A stretch of 64,000 bases of DNA from Ochrobactrum sp. RH2CCR150 (GCA_014138095.1 JACGXE010000016.1:33898-97897); one strand, 5' to 3'. Positions 9,495 through 18,874 are shown, counted from the stretch's first letter. Notes: a model not told the origin generated them from the letters alone. Translations and numbers: made by a program.

Positions 9495-9731
9495 ATGAGC
9501 GATACCGCAGAGCGCGTCAAGAAAATCGTTGTTGAACATCTGGGCGTAGATGCCGACAAGGTCACGGAAGGCGCAAGCTTCATTGATGATCTCGGCGCAG
9601 ACAGCCTCGACACCGTCGAGCTGGTCATGGCTTTCGAAGAAGAATTCGGCGTTGAAATTCCTGACGACGCTGCAGAAACGATCCTCACGGTCGGCGACGC
9701 CGTGAAGTTCATCGACAAGGCTTCTGCCTAA
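9495..9731 (+). CDS. acpP: Acyl carrier protein
   Basis: AcpP carries growing acyl chains on a phosphopantetheine arm. The 78-residue acidic protein has the attachment motif [11 protein letters not shown], with the modified serine near residue 37. The GAGG before the ATG is a good ribosome site. It is separated from fabG by about 275 bases, so it probably has its own promoter, as usual for this highly expressed gene. Confidence 0.98.
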   Translation: MSDTAERVKKIVVEHLGVDADKVTEGASFIDDLGADSLDTVELVMAFEEEFGVEIPDDAAETILTVGDAVKFIDKASA

Positions 9732-10079
9732 TCAGAACAGAGTTGAGGGCTGGGCTCTTCGGATCCCGGCCCTGCCTGTATTCTGAGCTATAGTCTGACA
9801 TTGCCGGATGCGGCGCCTTTGCAAAGAGGCCGCTCGCGTCCGGGAATGCCAGCAGCTACAACGTACAGAGCAGTCCTGTGGACATGTCTGCGCGGGCCGT
9901 TTTCGGCAATTAAGTGAATTTGCCGGGATGCCAAGTGTCGTCCAAGTTTCGACTGGCTCCTGCGGCAGACTCCGATTTAACGATTGGAGCATCATCCCTT
10001 ATATCAGGCCCGGACATTGCATCTGCCGGTGAAAGCCTGCGGGTCGATGCTCGTGACATAACAGTTTTAAGGGGTGGAT
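9732..10079. other. Intergenic region between acpP and fabF
   Basis: About 350 bases without a recognisable gene. A stem-loop at 9746-9773 (AGGGCTGGG with CCCGGCCCT, one wobble pair) lies directly after the acpP stop and may end the abundant acpP transcript, although no T run follows it. Confidence 0.45.
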
Positions 10080-11339
10080 ATGAGGCGTGTCGTCATCACC
10101 GGTCTCGGTCTGGTGTCACCGCTTGCAAGCGGTGTGGAAGAGTCCTGGAAGCGGCTTCTGGCTGGCGAAAGCGGGGCTCGCCGCATCACGGAATTCGAGG
10201 TTGACGATCTGGCTTGCCAGATTGCCTGCCGCATTCCGGTAGGCGACGGTACCAACGGCACGTTCAATGCCGACCTCCATATGGAGCCCAAGGAACAGCG
10301 CAAGGTCGATCCGTTCATCGTCTATGCCGTCGGCGCTGCCGATCAGGCGCTGGATGACGCGAACTGGCATCCCGAGAGCGATGAAGATCAGGTGCGCACC
10401 GGTGTTCTGATCGGTTCCGGCATTGGCGGCATCGAAGGCATCGTCGAAGCAGGCTACACGCTGCGCGACAAGGGCCCACGCCGTATTTCCCCGTTCTTCA
10501 TTCCCGGACGTCTGATCAATCTGGCTTCCGGCCATGTATCGATCAAGCACAATCTGCGCGGCCCGAACCATTCGGTCGTCACCGCCTGCGCAACGGGCAC
10601 GCACGCCATTGGCGATGCGGCACGTTTGATCGCTTTCGGCGATGCCGATGTGATGGTTGCCGGTGGCACGGAATCGCCGGTCAGCCGCATTTCGCTCGCG
10701 GGCTTTGCAGCCTGCAAGGCGCTTTCCACCAAGCGCAACGACGATCCGACCGCCGCGTCGCGTCCTTATGACGATGACCGCGATGGTTTCGTCATGGGCG
10801 AAGGTGCTGGCGTTGTGGTTCTGGAAGAGCTTGAACACGCGTTGGCGCGTGGCGCGAAGATCTATGCCGAAGTGATCGGTTACGGCCTGTCGGGCGATGC
10901 CTATCACATCACGGCTCCGACCGAGAGCGGCGAAGGCGCCGAGCGCTGCATGGTTGCAGCTCTCAAGCGCGCTGAAATCACGCCGGATCAGATCGATTAC
11001 ATCAACGCGCATGGCACATCGACCATGGCTGATACGATCGAGCTGGGCGCTGTCGAGCGCGTGGTCGGCGATGCGGTTTCGAAGATTTCCATGTCTTCGA
11101 CCAAGTCGTCCATCGGCCATCTTCTGGGTGCTGCCGGTGCTGCCGAAGCGATTTTCTCGACGCTGGCCATTCGTGACAATGTTGCGCCTGCGACGCTCAA
11201 TCTCGACAATCCGGCGGTTCAGACCAAGATCGATCTGGTGCCGCACAAGGCACACGAACGCAAAATCGACGTGGCTCTGTCGAACTCCTTCGGATTCGGC
11301 GGAACCAACGCTTCGCTGGTGCTGCGTCGCTATTCCTGA
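10080..11339 (+). CDS. fabF: 3-oxoacyl-ACP synthase II FabF
   Basis: FabF condenses malonyl-ACP with acyl-ACP (beta-ketoacyl-ACP synthase II). This thiolase-fold protein has the nucleophile in VVTACATGTHAIG and the two active-site histidines in INAHGTSTMADTIE and SSIGHLLGAAGA. It ends SNSFGFGGTNASLVL, the standard C-terminal motif. ATG 10080 is chosen over an in-frame GTG at 10074 because the AAGGGG site runs up to and overlaps the GTG but is 5 bases from the ATG. Length (419 residues) is normal. Confidence 0.96.
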   Translation: MRRVVITGLGLVSPLASGVEESWKRLLAGESGARRITEFEVDDLACQIACRIPVGDGTNGTFNADLHMEPKEQRKVDPFIVYAVGAADQALDDANWHPESDEDQVRTGVLIGSGIGGIEGIVEAGYTLRDKGPRRISPFFIPGRLINLASGHVSIKHNLRGPNHSVVTACATGTHAIGDAARLIAFGDADVMVAGGTESPVSRISLAGFAACKALSTKRNDDPTAASRPYDDDRDGFVMGEGAGVVVLEELEHALARGAKIYAEVIGYGLSGDAYHITAPTESGEGAERCMVAALKRAEITPDQIDYINAHGTSTMADTIELGAVERVVGDAVSKISMSSTKSSIGHLLGAAGAAEAIFSTLAIRDNVAPATLNLDNPAVQTKIDLVPHKAHERKIDVALSNSFGFGGTNASLVLRRYS

Positions 11340-11382
11340 CCAGCTTTTCCAGCCGGAAAGTCAAAATCTAATAGGATTAAAT

Positions 11383-11410
11383 AAAAACGCGGGGATTTCT
11401 CCGCGTTTTT
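11383..11410 (+). terminator. Intrinsic terminator after fabF
   Basis: A 10-bp perfect stem (AAAAACGCGG with CCGCGTTTTT, loop GGATTTCT) ends in five T residues, 44 bases after the fabF stop. Confidence 0.88.
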
Positions 11411-11580
11411 GCCAAAATATAACCGGATGCGATATTTAAAATCTGCAACAGCGGTTAGGGTAAGCCTGTCTCCGATGCTTCAAAGCTTCGAAGGCATGAA
11501 TTGCGGAGAGCCGCTCGGGACAGATAGGTGACGCATCGTTGTGGCGCCGTCAGTCAAGGCTACAGGACCGAGGTGATGGA

Positions 11581-12825
11581 GTGAATTCAGAGGTAAAGCC
11601 CGGGGAGCAACCCGGAAACAACTCTGCCGAAGAGCAAGCGAAGGCTGCAAGGGCCGAAACGCCGTCGGAAGCGACTGCGGCGGCAAAGCCGTTTGTTCCC
11701 AAATCCGCGTCCGAAGCCCTGCGCCCCGAACCGGGCACACCGCCGCCGCGCAAGCGCTCGCGCCATGCGCGCAGCCAGATCGTCGTGTTCATGAATTTCA
11801 TGCTGTCGCTGGTCGTGCTGGCATTGCTGGGTGCATCGGCGCTGTTCTATTTCGGCAAGATGCAGTTCGACGGTCCGGGACCGCTGACGGACGCCACGAC
11901 TTTCCTGGTCAAGCGCGGCGCTGGCATTTCCGAAGTGACGAACAGCCTCGAAGCCCGCGACATCATCAGCGATGGACGTATTTTCCGGTTCGGCATCCGC
12001 GCCTATGGTCATGAGAACGACCTCAAAGCCGGTGAATACGCCATTCCGGCAGGCGCAACCATGCGCGACGTGATGAATATTCTCATCAGCGGCAAGTCGA
12101 TCATGTATCCGCTGACGGTGCCGGAAGGGCTGACCGTCAAGCAGATTTTCGACCGTATTTCCGCCGACCCCATTCTGGTGGGCGATATGCCGAAGGATTT
12201 TCCGCCGGAAGGTTCGCTGTTCACCGACACGCTGCATTTCACGCGCGGCACCTCGCGCTCGGAAATCATCGACCGCATGGTCGCTTCGCAGAAGAAGCTG
12301 GTTGACGATATATGGGCGAAGCGCGGACCAGACCTGCCGGTCAAGGACCGCAATGAGTTCGTGACGCTGGCTTCCATTGTCGAGAAGGAAACGGGCATCG
12401 CATCGGAGCGTCCGCACGTTGCGTCGGTCTTCGTCAATCGTCTGAACAAGAACATGCGTCTGCAGTCGGACCCGACGATTATCTACGGCCTGTTCGGCGG
12501 CGCGGGCAAACCGTCCGACCGTCCGATCTTCAAGTCGGATATCGAAAAGCCAACGCCTTACAACACCTATGTCATCAATGGCTTGCCGCCGACGCCGATT
12601 GCCAATCCGGGCAAAGCGGCACTTGAGGCGGTCGCCAATCCGCTCGACACGGAAGACCTGTATTTCGTGGCGGATGGCACTGGCGGGCACGTCTTCTCGA
12701 AGACTTTGCAGGAACACAACGCCAATGTTCGCAAGTGGCGCAATGTGGAACAGCAGAACAGCACTGGTACTGGCGCAAGCGGCCAGAACACAGGCCAGAG
12801 CAACGGTCAGAGCGCGGGGCAGTAA
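11581..12825 (+). CDS. mltG: Endolytic murein transglycosylase MltG
   Basis: MltG cleaves nascent peptidoglycan strands at the inner membrane and limits glycan length. A Pro/Ala-rich cytoplasmic region (residues 1-65) precedes one membrane helix (about 67-91, MNFMLSLVVLALLGAS). Next come a LysM-like part and the YceG catalytic domain with ASIVEKETG (catalytic Glu) and RLQSDPTIIYG. The GTG at 11581 has a GAGGTGATGGA region just ahead; an in-frame TTG at 11539 is less likely. The low-complexity Gly/Gln/Asn tail is unusual but harmless. Length is 414 residues. Confidence 0.92.
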   Translation: MNSEVKPGEQPGNNSAEEQAKAARAETPSEATAAAKPFVPKSASEALRPEPGTPPPRKRSRHARSQIVVFMNFMLSLVVLALLGASALFYFGKMQFDGPGPLTDATTFLVKRGAGISEVTNSLEARDIISDGRIFRFGIRAYGHENDLKAGEYAIPAGATMRDVMNILISGKSIMYPLTVPEGLTVKQIFDRISADPILVGDMPKDFPPEGSLFTDTLHFTRGTSRSEIIDRMVASQKKLVDDIWAKRGPDLPVKDRNEFVTLASIVEKETGIASERPHVASVFVNRLNKNMRLQSDPTIIYGLFGGAGKPSDRPIFKSDIEKPTPYNTYVINGLPPTPIANPGKAALEAVANPLDTEDLYFVADGTGGHVFSKTLQEHNANVRKWRNVEQQNSTGTGASGQNTGQSNGQSAGQ

Positions 12826-12998
12826 AAAGCTGCTGAAACGTATCTGTGCGAATTTTTCAGAGCCGGTTGCTGAATAGCGCCGGCTCTGTATGTTTGATTG
12901 AGTACGGTGTTTTCGCGTGGTGAGGCGAGGCGCTTTGAGTGAGTTTCGATGCATGGGCAGGCCAGTCGCCCCTGTGCACAGTTGAGGGGTACGGACGC

Positions 12999-13898
12999 AT
13001 GGCGCTCCAGAGCATGACCGGATTTGCGCGCTACGCCGCGCAGCACGACGGTGCCAATGGTGAGGCGCGCATCGTTTGGGAAGTGCGCTCGGTCAACGGC
13101 AAGGGGCTTGATCTGCGCCTGCGTCTGCCGCAAGGGCTGGAAGCCGCCGAGCACCCGGTGCGGTCCATGCTGGCGCGCCATTTCTCCCGCGGTAATTTTC
13201 AGGCGAGCCTGAGTGTCGAGCGTGCCGACGAGCAGGCCAGTTTCGTCATCAATCACGCCATGCTGGCCGAGGTGCTGAAACTTGGCGCCGAATTGCAGGA
13301 AAAGTACGGTCTGGCGCCTGCGAGTGTCGATGGTGTTCTGTCGCTGCGCGGGATGATCGATCAGGCACAGGTTGCGGAAGATGACGATGCGCGCACCGAA
13401 CTGGAAGCGGCCATCGTGGCGGCCTTCGAAGGCGCGCTGAAAGCCATTGCCGAGGCGCGGGCGCAGGAAGGCAAGGCGCTTTTCACGATCCTGTCCGGCC
13501 ATGTCGATACAATCGGCCGTCTGACAGACGCGGCGCGTCAGGACCCGTCGCGGAGCACGGACGCCATCAAGGCGCGGCTCGCTGCGCAGGTTGCGCTTCT
13601 GCTCGATGGCCCGCGCGATCTGGATGAGGCCCGGCTTTATCAGGAAGCGGCTTTCCTTGCGACCAAGGCGGATATTCAGGAAGAGCTGGACCGGCTCGAC
13701 ACCCATGTCGCCTCCGCACATAAATTGCTCGCCGACGGCGGGCCTGTCGGGCGCAAGCTCGATTTTCTTTCACAGGAATTTAATCGTGAAGCGAATACAC
13801 TGTGTTCCAAGTCGAACGCGGCGTCGATCACGGCCATCGGGCTGGAACTGAAAGCGGTCGTTGATCAGTTTCGCGAACAAGTACAGAATCTGGAGTAA
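12999..13898 (+). CDS. yicC: YicC-family endoribonuclease
   Basis: YicC/YloC proteins are endoribonucleases implicated in RNA turnover. The 299-residue protein opens MALQSMTGFARY, the family signature, has EVRSVNGKGLDLRLRLP near residue 35, and ends in the conserved LSQEFNREANTLCSKSN block followed by VDQFREQVQNLE. The start at 12999 follows GAGGGG at the right distance; an in-frame upstream ATG (12939) would add unrelated residues. It lies seven bases upstream of gmk, a widely conserved pairing. Confidence 0.93.
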   Translation: MALQSMTGFARYAAQHDGANGEARIVWEVRSVNGKGLDLRLRLPQGLEAAEHPVRSMLARHFSRGNFQASLSVERADEQASFVINHAMLAEVLKLGAELQEKYGLAPASVDGVLSLRGMIDQAQVAEDDDARTELEAAIVAAFEGALKAIAEARAQEGKALFTILSGHVDTIGRLTDAARQDPSRSTDAIKARLAAQVALLLDGPRDLDEARLYQEAAFLATKADIQEELDRLDTHVASAHKLLADGGPVGRKLDFLSQEFNREANTLCSKSNAASITAIGLELKAVVDQFREQVQNLE

Positions 13899-13904
13899 CA
13901 GTAC

Positions 13905-14567
13905 ATGGCCATCTCTTCAGTTGAAAATGGCGTCGCGCGCAGAGGCTTGATGGTGGTGATCTCGTCGCCATCGGGCGCTGGAAAATCCACCATTGCCCGG
14001 CTGTTGCTGGAAGACAAGAAGATGGACCTTTCGCTGTCGATCAGCGTGACGACGCGCCAGCGCCGTCCAAGCGAGATCGAAGGGGTGCATTATCACTTCA
14101 AGACCATTCGCGAATTCGAACGCCTGCGCGACAATGACGAACTGATCGAATGGGCGGAAGTGCACGGCAATTTCTACGGCACTTTGCGCGAAACCGCCGA
14201 GATTGCGCTGGCTGATGGTCAGGATATGCTGTTCGACATCGACTGGCAGGGCGCTGACCAGTTGCAGGCCAAGATGCCCGCCGATGTGGTGTCGATCTTC
14301 ATCCTGCCGCCGACGATGCGCGAATTGCAGCAGCGTCTCAATCGCCGTGCGGAAGACACGCCCGAAGTGATCGAGACGCGCTTACAGAACGCCCGTTTTG
14401 AAATCCAGAAATGGGTGAAATACGATTATATCGTTATCAATGAAGACCTCGACCGCTCCTTTGCGGCGATCAAGGCGATCATCGAGGCGGAACGCCTGCG
14501 TCGTGACCGCCGCCCCGGCCTGTTCGATTTCGTGACCGGCCTGCTCGAAGAAGAGCCGGGCATCTGA
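13905..14567 (+). CDS. gmk: Guanylate kinase
   Basis: Gmk phosphorylates GMP to GDP. The P-loop [11 protein letters not shown] is near residue 22, the GMP-binding part has [19 protein letters not shown], and the lid region includes [13 protein letters not shown] with [13 protein letters not shown]. The 220-residue length is typical. The ribosome site (GGAG) lies within the last codons of yicC, so the two are probably coupled. A perfect terminator follows at 14582. Confidence 0.97.
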   Translation: MAISSVENGVARRGLMVVISSPSGAGKSTIARLLLEDKKMDLSLSISVTTRQRRPSEIEGVHYHFKTIREFERLRDNDELIEWAEVHGNFYGTLRETAEIALADGQDMLFDIDWQGADQLQAKMPADVVSIFILPPTMRELQQRLNRRAEDTPEVIETRLQNARFEIQKWVKYDYIVINEDLDRSFAAIKAIIEAERLRRDRRPGLFDFVTGLLEEEPGI

Positions 14568-14581
14568 GCCAGAACATTAGC

Positions 14582-14610
14582 AATAAAACCGCCCTTGAGG
14601 CGGTTTTATT
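14582..14610. terminator. Bidirectional intrinsic terminator after gmk
   Basis: A perfect 12-bp stem (AATAAAACCGCC with GGCGGTTTTATT, loop CTTGA) lies between gmk and the convergent aldo-keto reductase gene and can serve both. Confidence 0.9.
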
Positions 14611-14637
14611 CTGTTCACTGTCACGATTAAGCGGCTG

Positions 14638-15543
14638 TCAGGCGAGACCGGCTATGGCGCCCAGACGGGCCTTGTGTTCGGGGCTGATCGTCAAGGCAGC
14701 TGCGGCGATATTCTGGCGCAGATGGGTTCTGCGCGATGTGCCGGGGATCAGCAGAATATTCGGGCTGCGTTGCAGCAGCCAGGCCAAAGCCACGCTTTGC
14801 GGGGTCTCGCCCATTTCGTCCGCGACCCGATTCAATTCGTCTGTCTGCAACGGGTTGAAGCCGCCCAGCGGGAAGAAGGGGACGTAAGGGATACCGTCCT
14901 CGGCCAGATGGTCGATCATGGCCTCATCGGTTCGGTTCACCAGATTATAGAGGTTCTGCACACAGACAATCGGGGCGATGTCGCGCGCTGTCTGGAGTTG
15001 CTTTGCGTCGATATTGCTGATGCCGATATGGCCGAGCAGTCCTTCATCCTGCATCTGCCGCATGGCCTGCATGGGCGCAGCAACATCATCGTCCGGACCA
15101 CCCATCCGTAGATTGACGATGGCGATCTGGTCAATACCGAGGCGTTCGAGATTATCTTCGACGGACCGGCGCAGGAAATCCGCATCGCGTTGCAAGATCC
15201 AGCTGCCCTTGTCGTCGCGCCACGCACCAATCTTGGTCACCAGCGTCAGCTGGGCGGGGTAGGGGTAAAGCGCCTCGCGAATGAGCCGGTTGGTCACATA
15301 AGGACCGTAGAAGTCGCTGGTGTCGATGTGGTCGATGCCGAGCGTCAGCGCTTCGCGCAGCACGGCGAGGGCCTCTTCGGGATCGCGCGGTTCTCCAAAC
15401 GCATGCGACCCGGCAAGCTGCATCGCGCCATAGCCCATCCTGTTGACGGAAATCGAGGTGCCGGGAAAGGTGAAGCGACCGGCTGCGGCTGCCGGGCTGC
15501 TTTGAATATTCGTTGCAGGGGCGGCGGAAGAATGATTGCTCAT
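14638..15543 (-). CDS. Aldo/keto reductase
   Basis: This 301-residue protein is a TIM-barrel NADPH-dependent oxidoreductase. After a Ala/Ser-rich N-terminus it has RMGYGAMQLAG, then HIDTSDFYGPY (catalytic Asp and Tyr), LVTKIGAW (catalytic Lys), and NLRMGG where most aldo/keto reductases have a catalytic His. ALAWLLQRSPNILLIPGTS is the C-terminal cofactor motif. Asn in place of His occurs in the YdbC-type subgroup, some members of which reduce pyridoxal; that assignment is inference only. The gene is read away from a LysR-type regulator, with 78 bases between the two starts. Confidence 0.88.
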   Translation of the reverse strand: MSNHSSAAPATNIQSSPAAAAGRFTFPGTSISVNRMGYGAMQLAGSHAFGEPRDPEEALAVLREALTLGIDHIDTSDFYGPYVTNRLIREALYPYPAQLTLVTKIGAWRDDKGSWILQRDADFLRRSVEDNLERLGIDQIAIVNLRMGGPDDDVAAPMQAMRQMQDEGLLGHIGISNIDAKQLQTARDIAPIVCVQNLYNLVNRTDEAMIDHLAEDGIPYVPFFPLGGFNPLQTDELNRVADEMGETPQSVALAWLLQRSPNILLIPGTSRRTHLRQNIAAAALTISPEHKARLGAIAGLA

Positions 15544-15621
15544 CTGAAATCTCCTTTTCCCGGACTATGACTGATCGCATATGCATTGATAACCGGGCTT
15601 GAAGCGGATAGCTTGTTCGCC

Positions 15622-16536
15622 ATGGCGAACAATAGGCAGCTTCTTCCCCTTGATGACGTTTCGGTCTTTCTGGCGGTGGCCCGTTCTGGTGGCTTTCGCA
15701 ATGCCGCGCGCTGGCTCGGCGTTTCGGCATCCATGGTCAGCGAGACGGTCTCGCGGCTGGAGGAGAGGCTAGGCGTACCGCTGTTGATCCGCACCACGCG
15801 CAGCGTTCATCTGACGGAGGCGGGCAGCGCCCTTGTGGAGCGGCTTGGCCCTGTGATGGCCGAAGCCCGCGCTGCGCTTGACGAAGCCGCCAGTTCGCAG
15901 AACGAGGTGCGGGGCAGGCTGAAGCTGAATGTGCCCGGCGCAGTCATGTATGACATTCTGCCACCGCTGATCGACGGCTTTCTTGCCAAACATCCCGACG
16001 TGCAGATCGAAGTGGTTGTGGATGATCGGCTCATTGATTTCAATGCCGTTGGCTGCGACGCTGGTATCCGTTATGGCGAGCATCTGGCGCAGGATATGAT
16101 CGCAGTGCCCATCGGGCCTCGTCAGCAATGGGGTGCGCTGATGGCTGCACCAAGCTACATAGAGAAACGAGGGATGCCGCAGCATCCAGCCGACGTGCTG
16201 GAGCATGATTGTATCCGCATGCGTTTTATCAGCGGTGCACTGACCGATTGGGAATTCGAAAAAGGCGGCGAGATTATCACGGTCGACCCGCGGGGGAGAC
16301 TGATCATCGGTACGACCGGCGTATGGGGCGCGTTCAATCTGGCGGTAGCGGGACATGGCCTGATCTACAGTTTCCGCAACTGGCTGGAACCGTATCAACA
16401 GCGTGGCGAACTGGTGCCGGTGCTGTCCGACTGGTGGCCAGCTTTTGACGGGCCGCATCTCTATTTTTCCAGCCGTGTCATGCCGAAGCCATTGCGCGCC
16501 TTCATCGATTATGTGCGGGCCTTGCCGGAAGACTAA
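15622..16536 (+). CDS. LysR-family transcriptional regulator
   Basis: The protein (304 residues) has an N-terminal winged helix-turn-helix (VSVFLAVARSGGFRNAARWL, then SASMVSETVSRLEERLG) and a LysR substrate-binding domain with LKLNVPGAVMYDILPPLI and LIDFNAVGCDAGIRYGE. LysR regulators usually control the gene read away from them, here the aldo/keto reductase. The ATG at 15622 is preferred over an in-frame TTG at 15586 from alignment to the family start, but no strong ribosome site is visible. The ligand is unknown. Confidence 0.9.
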   Translation: MANNRQLLPLDDVSVFLAVARSGGFRNAARWLGVSASMVSETVSRLEERLGVPLLIRTTRSVHLTEAGSALVERLGPVMAEARAALDEAASSQNEVRGRLKLNVPGAVMYDILPPLIDGFLAKHPDVQIEVVVDDRLIDFNAVGCDAGIRYGEHLAQDMIAVPIGPRQQWGALMAAPSYIEKRGMPQHPADVLEHDCIRMRFISGALTDWEFEKGGEIITVDPRGRLIIGTTGVWGAFNLAVAGHGLIYSFRNWLEPYQQRGELVPVLSDWWPAFDGPHLYFSSRVMPKPLRAFIDYVRALPED

Positions 16537-16540
16537 CCCC

Positions 16541-17422
16541 TTATCGCGCCCGCATTTCGCGGGGCGGGGTGCCGTAGGCGCGGCGATAATCGCGGCTGAA
16601 CTGCGTCGGGCTTTCATAGCCGACCGCAAAAGCAACTGATGAAACCGGCACGGCGGTCTCGCTCAACTGGCGGCGCGCTTCCAGAAGCCGCAGCGCCTTT
16701 TGATATTGCAGCGGCGTGGTGGCCATGACGGATTTGAAATGTTCGTGGAAGCTGGAAGGGCTCATTCCGGCAATATCCGCCAGTTCTTCTGTGCGGATCG
16801 GGTCATTCCAGTGCTGCTTGATATGGGTGATCGCTTTTGCGATGCGGCTTGCCGGACTGCCCGGCTGGGCCAGCTGGCGCAACATCGCGCCATTACGGGT
16901 CAGAAGCACACGGAAATGCAGTTCCTTGCGGATCATCGGCTCCAGAACGCGTCGTTCGAGCGGCTTGTCGCGCAGATCGAGCAGCCGTGTCATGGCATCG
17001 GTCACGCCCGCATCGGCCCTGCCGGTGGCCACGGCTTCGCTTCGCGCCGCCGCAATCATACCCGGCTCAATCTCGCCCTGAAGCGCGCGCAAAATCTCCA
17101 GATCGATCCGGCAGGCAAGAGCCACATAGGGCCTATCGGCGCTGGCTTCGACAATTCGCGCGCCTGTGATCAATTCGTGCGAGACTATCGCCGTCATGCC
17201 CGCATCGAAACGAACGGCCCTTTCGCCATGCAGAATTTCTTTGGCCCCCTGGAGGACCAGGCAAATCATCGGCTGATACATATCGGGCCGGATCTCCGAT
17301 ACGGCCGGTGAACATACCACCGTAACACCTTTGATGCCGGTCGGCGCAGGATAAGGCCCCGCCGCAGTTTCCTGGGCGATTTCGATGCAGCGGGCTGCGA
17401 GATTTGAAGCATGTTCGGACAT
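16541..17422 (-). CDS. AraC-family transcriptional regulator (AraC-N type)
   Basis: The 293-residue protein has the AraC-type N-terminal ligand domain (PMICLVLQGAKEILHGE, then RFDAGMTAIVSHE) and a C-terminal double helix-turn-helix with RTEELADIAGMSPSSFHEHF and SSVAFAVGYESPTQFSRDY. The ATG at 17422 is chosen because extending to 17584 would run through the promoter and start of the divergent dehydrogenase gene. Regulators of this type commonly control adjacent short-chain dehydrogenases, which fits the neighbour at 17572. The stop lies 5 bases from the stop of the convergent LysR gene. Confidence 0.9.
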   Translation of the reverse strand: MSEHASNLAARCIEIAQETAAGPYPAPTGIKGVTVVCSPAVSEIRPDMYQPMICLVLQGAKEILHGERAVRFDAGMTAIVSHELITGARIVEASADRPYVALACRIDLEILRALQGEIEPGMIAAARSEAVATGRADAGVTDAMTRLLDLRDKPLERRVLEPMIRKELHFRVLLTRNGAMLRQLAQPGSPASRIAKAITHIKQHWNDPIRTEELADIAGMSPSSFHEHFKSVMATTPLQYQKALRLLEARRQLSETAVPVSSVAFAVGYESPTQFSRDYRRAYGTPPREMRAR

Positions 17423-17571
17423 GGGAAAAGCATAGCAAGCCTTTATTTCCCGCGACACAGAAATCGGAGCCTTCGGAGGATTGGGCATGTTTCGCGGAGA
17501 ATGAGGCAGGCCGAACGAACTGGAAAGCGCCAATATAGAAACCAGAGTTCGTTGAACAAAAGGAAACTGAC

Positions 17572-18324
17572 ATGACGATTGCACTCATCACGGGCGGTAG
17601 CCGAGGGCTTGGCCGCAACGCAGCACTTCATCTGGCCAAGCAGGGCGTTGGCATCGTTCTGACCTATCAGAGCAATGCGAAAGCAGCGGAAGAGACAGTT
17701 TCCGAAATTGCAGCCGAGGGCGGCACCGCCATTGCCTTGCCGCTCGACACGGCGAAGGTTGCAAGTTTTGCGGGTTTTGCCGAAAAGCTGCAGCAGGCGC
17801 TTCAGGACAAGTGGCAACGGACGCGCTTCGATTATCTGGTGAACAATGCCGGCTATGGTGTTCACAAGCCGTTTGCCGAAACCACGGAAGAAGATTTCGA
17901 CGGTCTGGTCAATGTGCATCTGAAAGGCGTCTTCTTCCTGACGCAGACCCTGCTGCCGCTGATCGAGGATGGCGGCAAGATCCTCAACGTCTCGACCGGT
18001 CTCGCCCGCTTTGCGCTGCCGGGCTATTCGGCCTATGCGACCATGAAAGGCGGGATCGAGGTTCTGACGCGCTATCTGGCCCGCGAGCTTGGCCCGCGCG
18101 GCATTGCGGTGAACGCGATTGCGCCCGGCGCCATCGAAACGGATTTCGGCGGCGGCGTGGTGCGCGATATGCCGGAAGTCAACAAGATGATCGCGAGCAC
18201 AACGGCCATGGGTCGCGTCGGACGCCCGGACGATATTGGCGGCGCCGTGGCCGTCATTTTGTCGGGCGGTACGGGCTGGATCACCGGCCAGCGCATCGAA
18301 GTGTCGGGTGGCCAGAATATCTGA
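17572..18324 (+). CDS. Short-chain dehydrogenase/reductase
   Basis: A 250-residue Rossmann-fold oxidoreductase with the cofactor motif TGGSRGLGR near residue 7, NNAGYG near 91, and a catalytic set NVSTGLARF plus YATMK. It ends TGQRIEVSGGQNI, as FabG-like enzymes do. TYQSN after strand two suggests NADPH preference. It is read away from the AraC regulator with about 150 bases between starts, so it is probably that regulator's target. The substrate cannot be told. Confidence 0.92.
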   Translation: MTIALITGGSRGLGRNAALHLAKQGVGIVLTYQSNAKAAEETVSEIAAEGGTAIALPLDTAKVASFAGFAEKLQQALQDKWQRTRFDYLVNNAGYGVHKPFAETTEEDFDGLVNVHLKGVFFLTQTLLPLIEDGGKILNVSTGLARFALPGYSAYATMKGGIEVLTRYLARELGPRGIAVNAIAPGAIETDFGGGVVRDMPEVNKMIASTTAMGRVGRPDDIGGAVAVILSGGTGWITGQRIEVSGGQNI

Positions 18325-18328
18325 CGGC

Positions 18329-18619
18329 CTAGTTTAGCCTTATCGAAATGCGGCTGGTGTCATGCACCAGCCGCCTGAAGGCTTCCAGAAAAGGCTTGCC
18401 TCCGAGCGTGCGCAATTCGCTCAGCGCTTCCGTGTTTTTGAACACAAGCTCGCATTCGCCGGGCCAGCCCGGCCCCTGCCACTGCACGGCATCCCAGAAA
18501 GAATCGAGCGTATAGCCGAAGGATTGCGCATCCTGCGCCGGGACCACAGCAAGATAGCGTCGCCAGAGTTCATCTGGCTTTTTCACACCTGCACAGTCGA
18601 TTTCGTAAACGGGCACCAT
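18329..18619 (-). CDS. Barstar-like (barnase inhibitor family) protein
   Basis: The 96-residue protein fits the barstar fold: VYEIDCAGVKKPDELW at the start, a central FGYTLDSFWDAVQW corresponding to the conserved YGxNLDAFWD helix, then a strand (CELVFKN) and a C-terminal helix. Barstar inhibits the secreted RNase barnase; no barnase-like gene is next to this one. Its ATG overlaps the stop of a 48-residue membrane protein gene by one base (TAATG), so the two are translated together. Its own role is unknown: an orphan immunity protein or an unrelated binding module are both possible. Confidence 0.75.
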   Translation of the reverse strand: MVPVYEIDCAGVKKPDELWRRYLAVVPAQDAQSFGYTLDSFWDAVQWQGPGWPGECELVFKNTEALSELRTLGGKPFLEAFRRLVHDTSRISIRLN

Positions 18620-18765
18620 TAACCGAGCAGGATCAAAAGCCCGTCCACAAGCCCCAGCAGAAGAATAAGCGCGCCCATCGCGATTGCCGTGATGATGAGC
18701 ATGCGCTTCTGCCGGTTGCGCTTGTCGGGTTGCTTTCCTGTCCAGTCGTATGAAGATCCAGGCAT
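18619..18765 (-). CDS. Small membrane protein, 48 residues
   Basis: The frame starts at ATG 18765 (MPGSSYDWTGKQPDKRNRQK) and has one strongly hydrophobic helix (about residues 22-48, MLIITAIAMGALILLLGLVD). The stop TAA shares its last base with the ATG of the barstar-like gene. A basic stretch before the helix predicts the N-terminus inside the cell. No family was recognised. The TAATG overlap and the coherent single-helix design argue that it is real. Confidence 0.6.
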   Translation of the reverse strand: MPGSSYDWTGKQPDKRNRQKRMLIITAIAMGALILLLGLVDGLLILLG

Positions 18766-18874
18766 AAGTGTCTCCAGGTCAGCCTATGTCTTCGATAAGC
18801 TTCCAACGATACTTATAAACGCCTTCGGTGCAGTTTATCAAATGCGTGGGGTTTCGCGACTAAACGGCGGTCTA

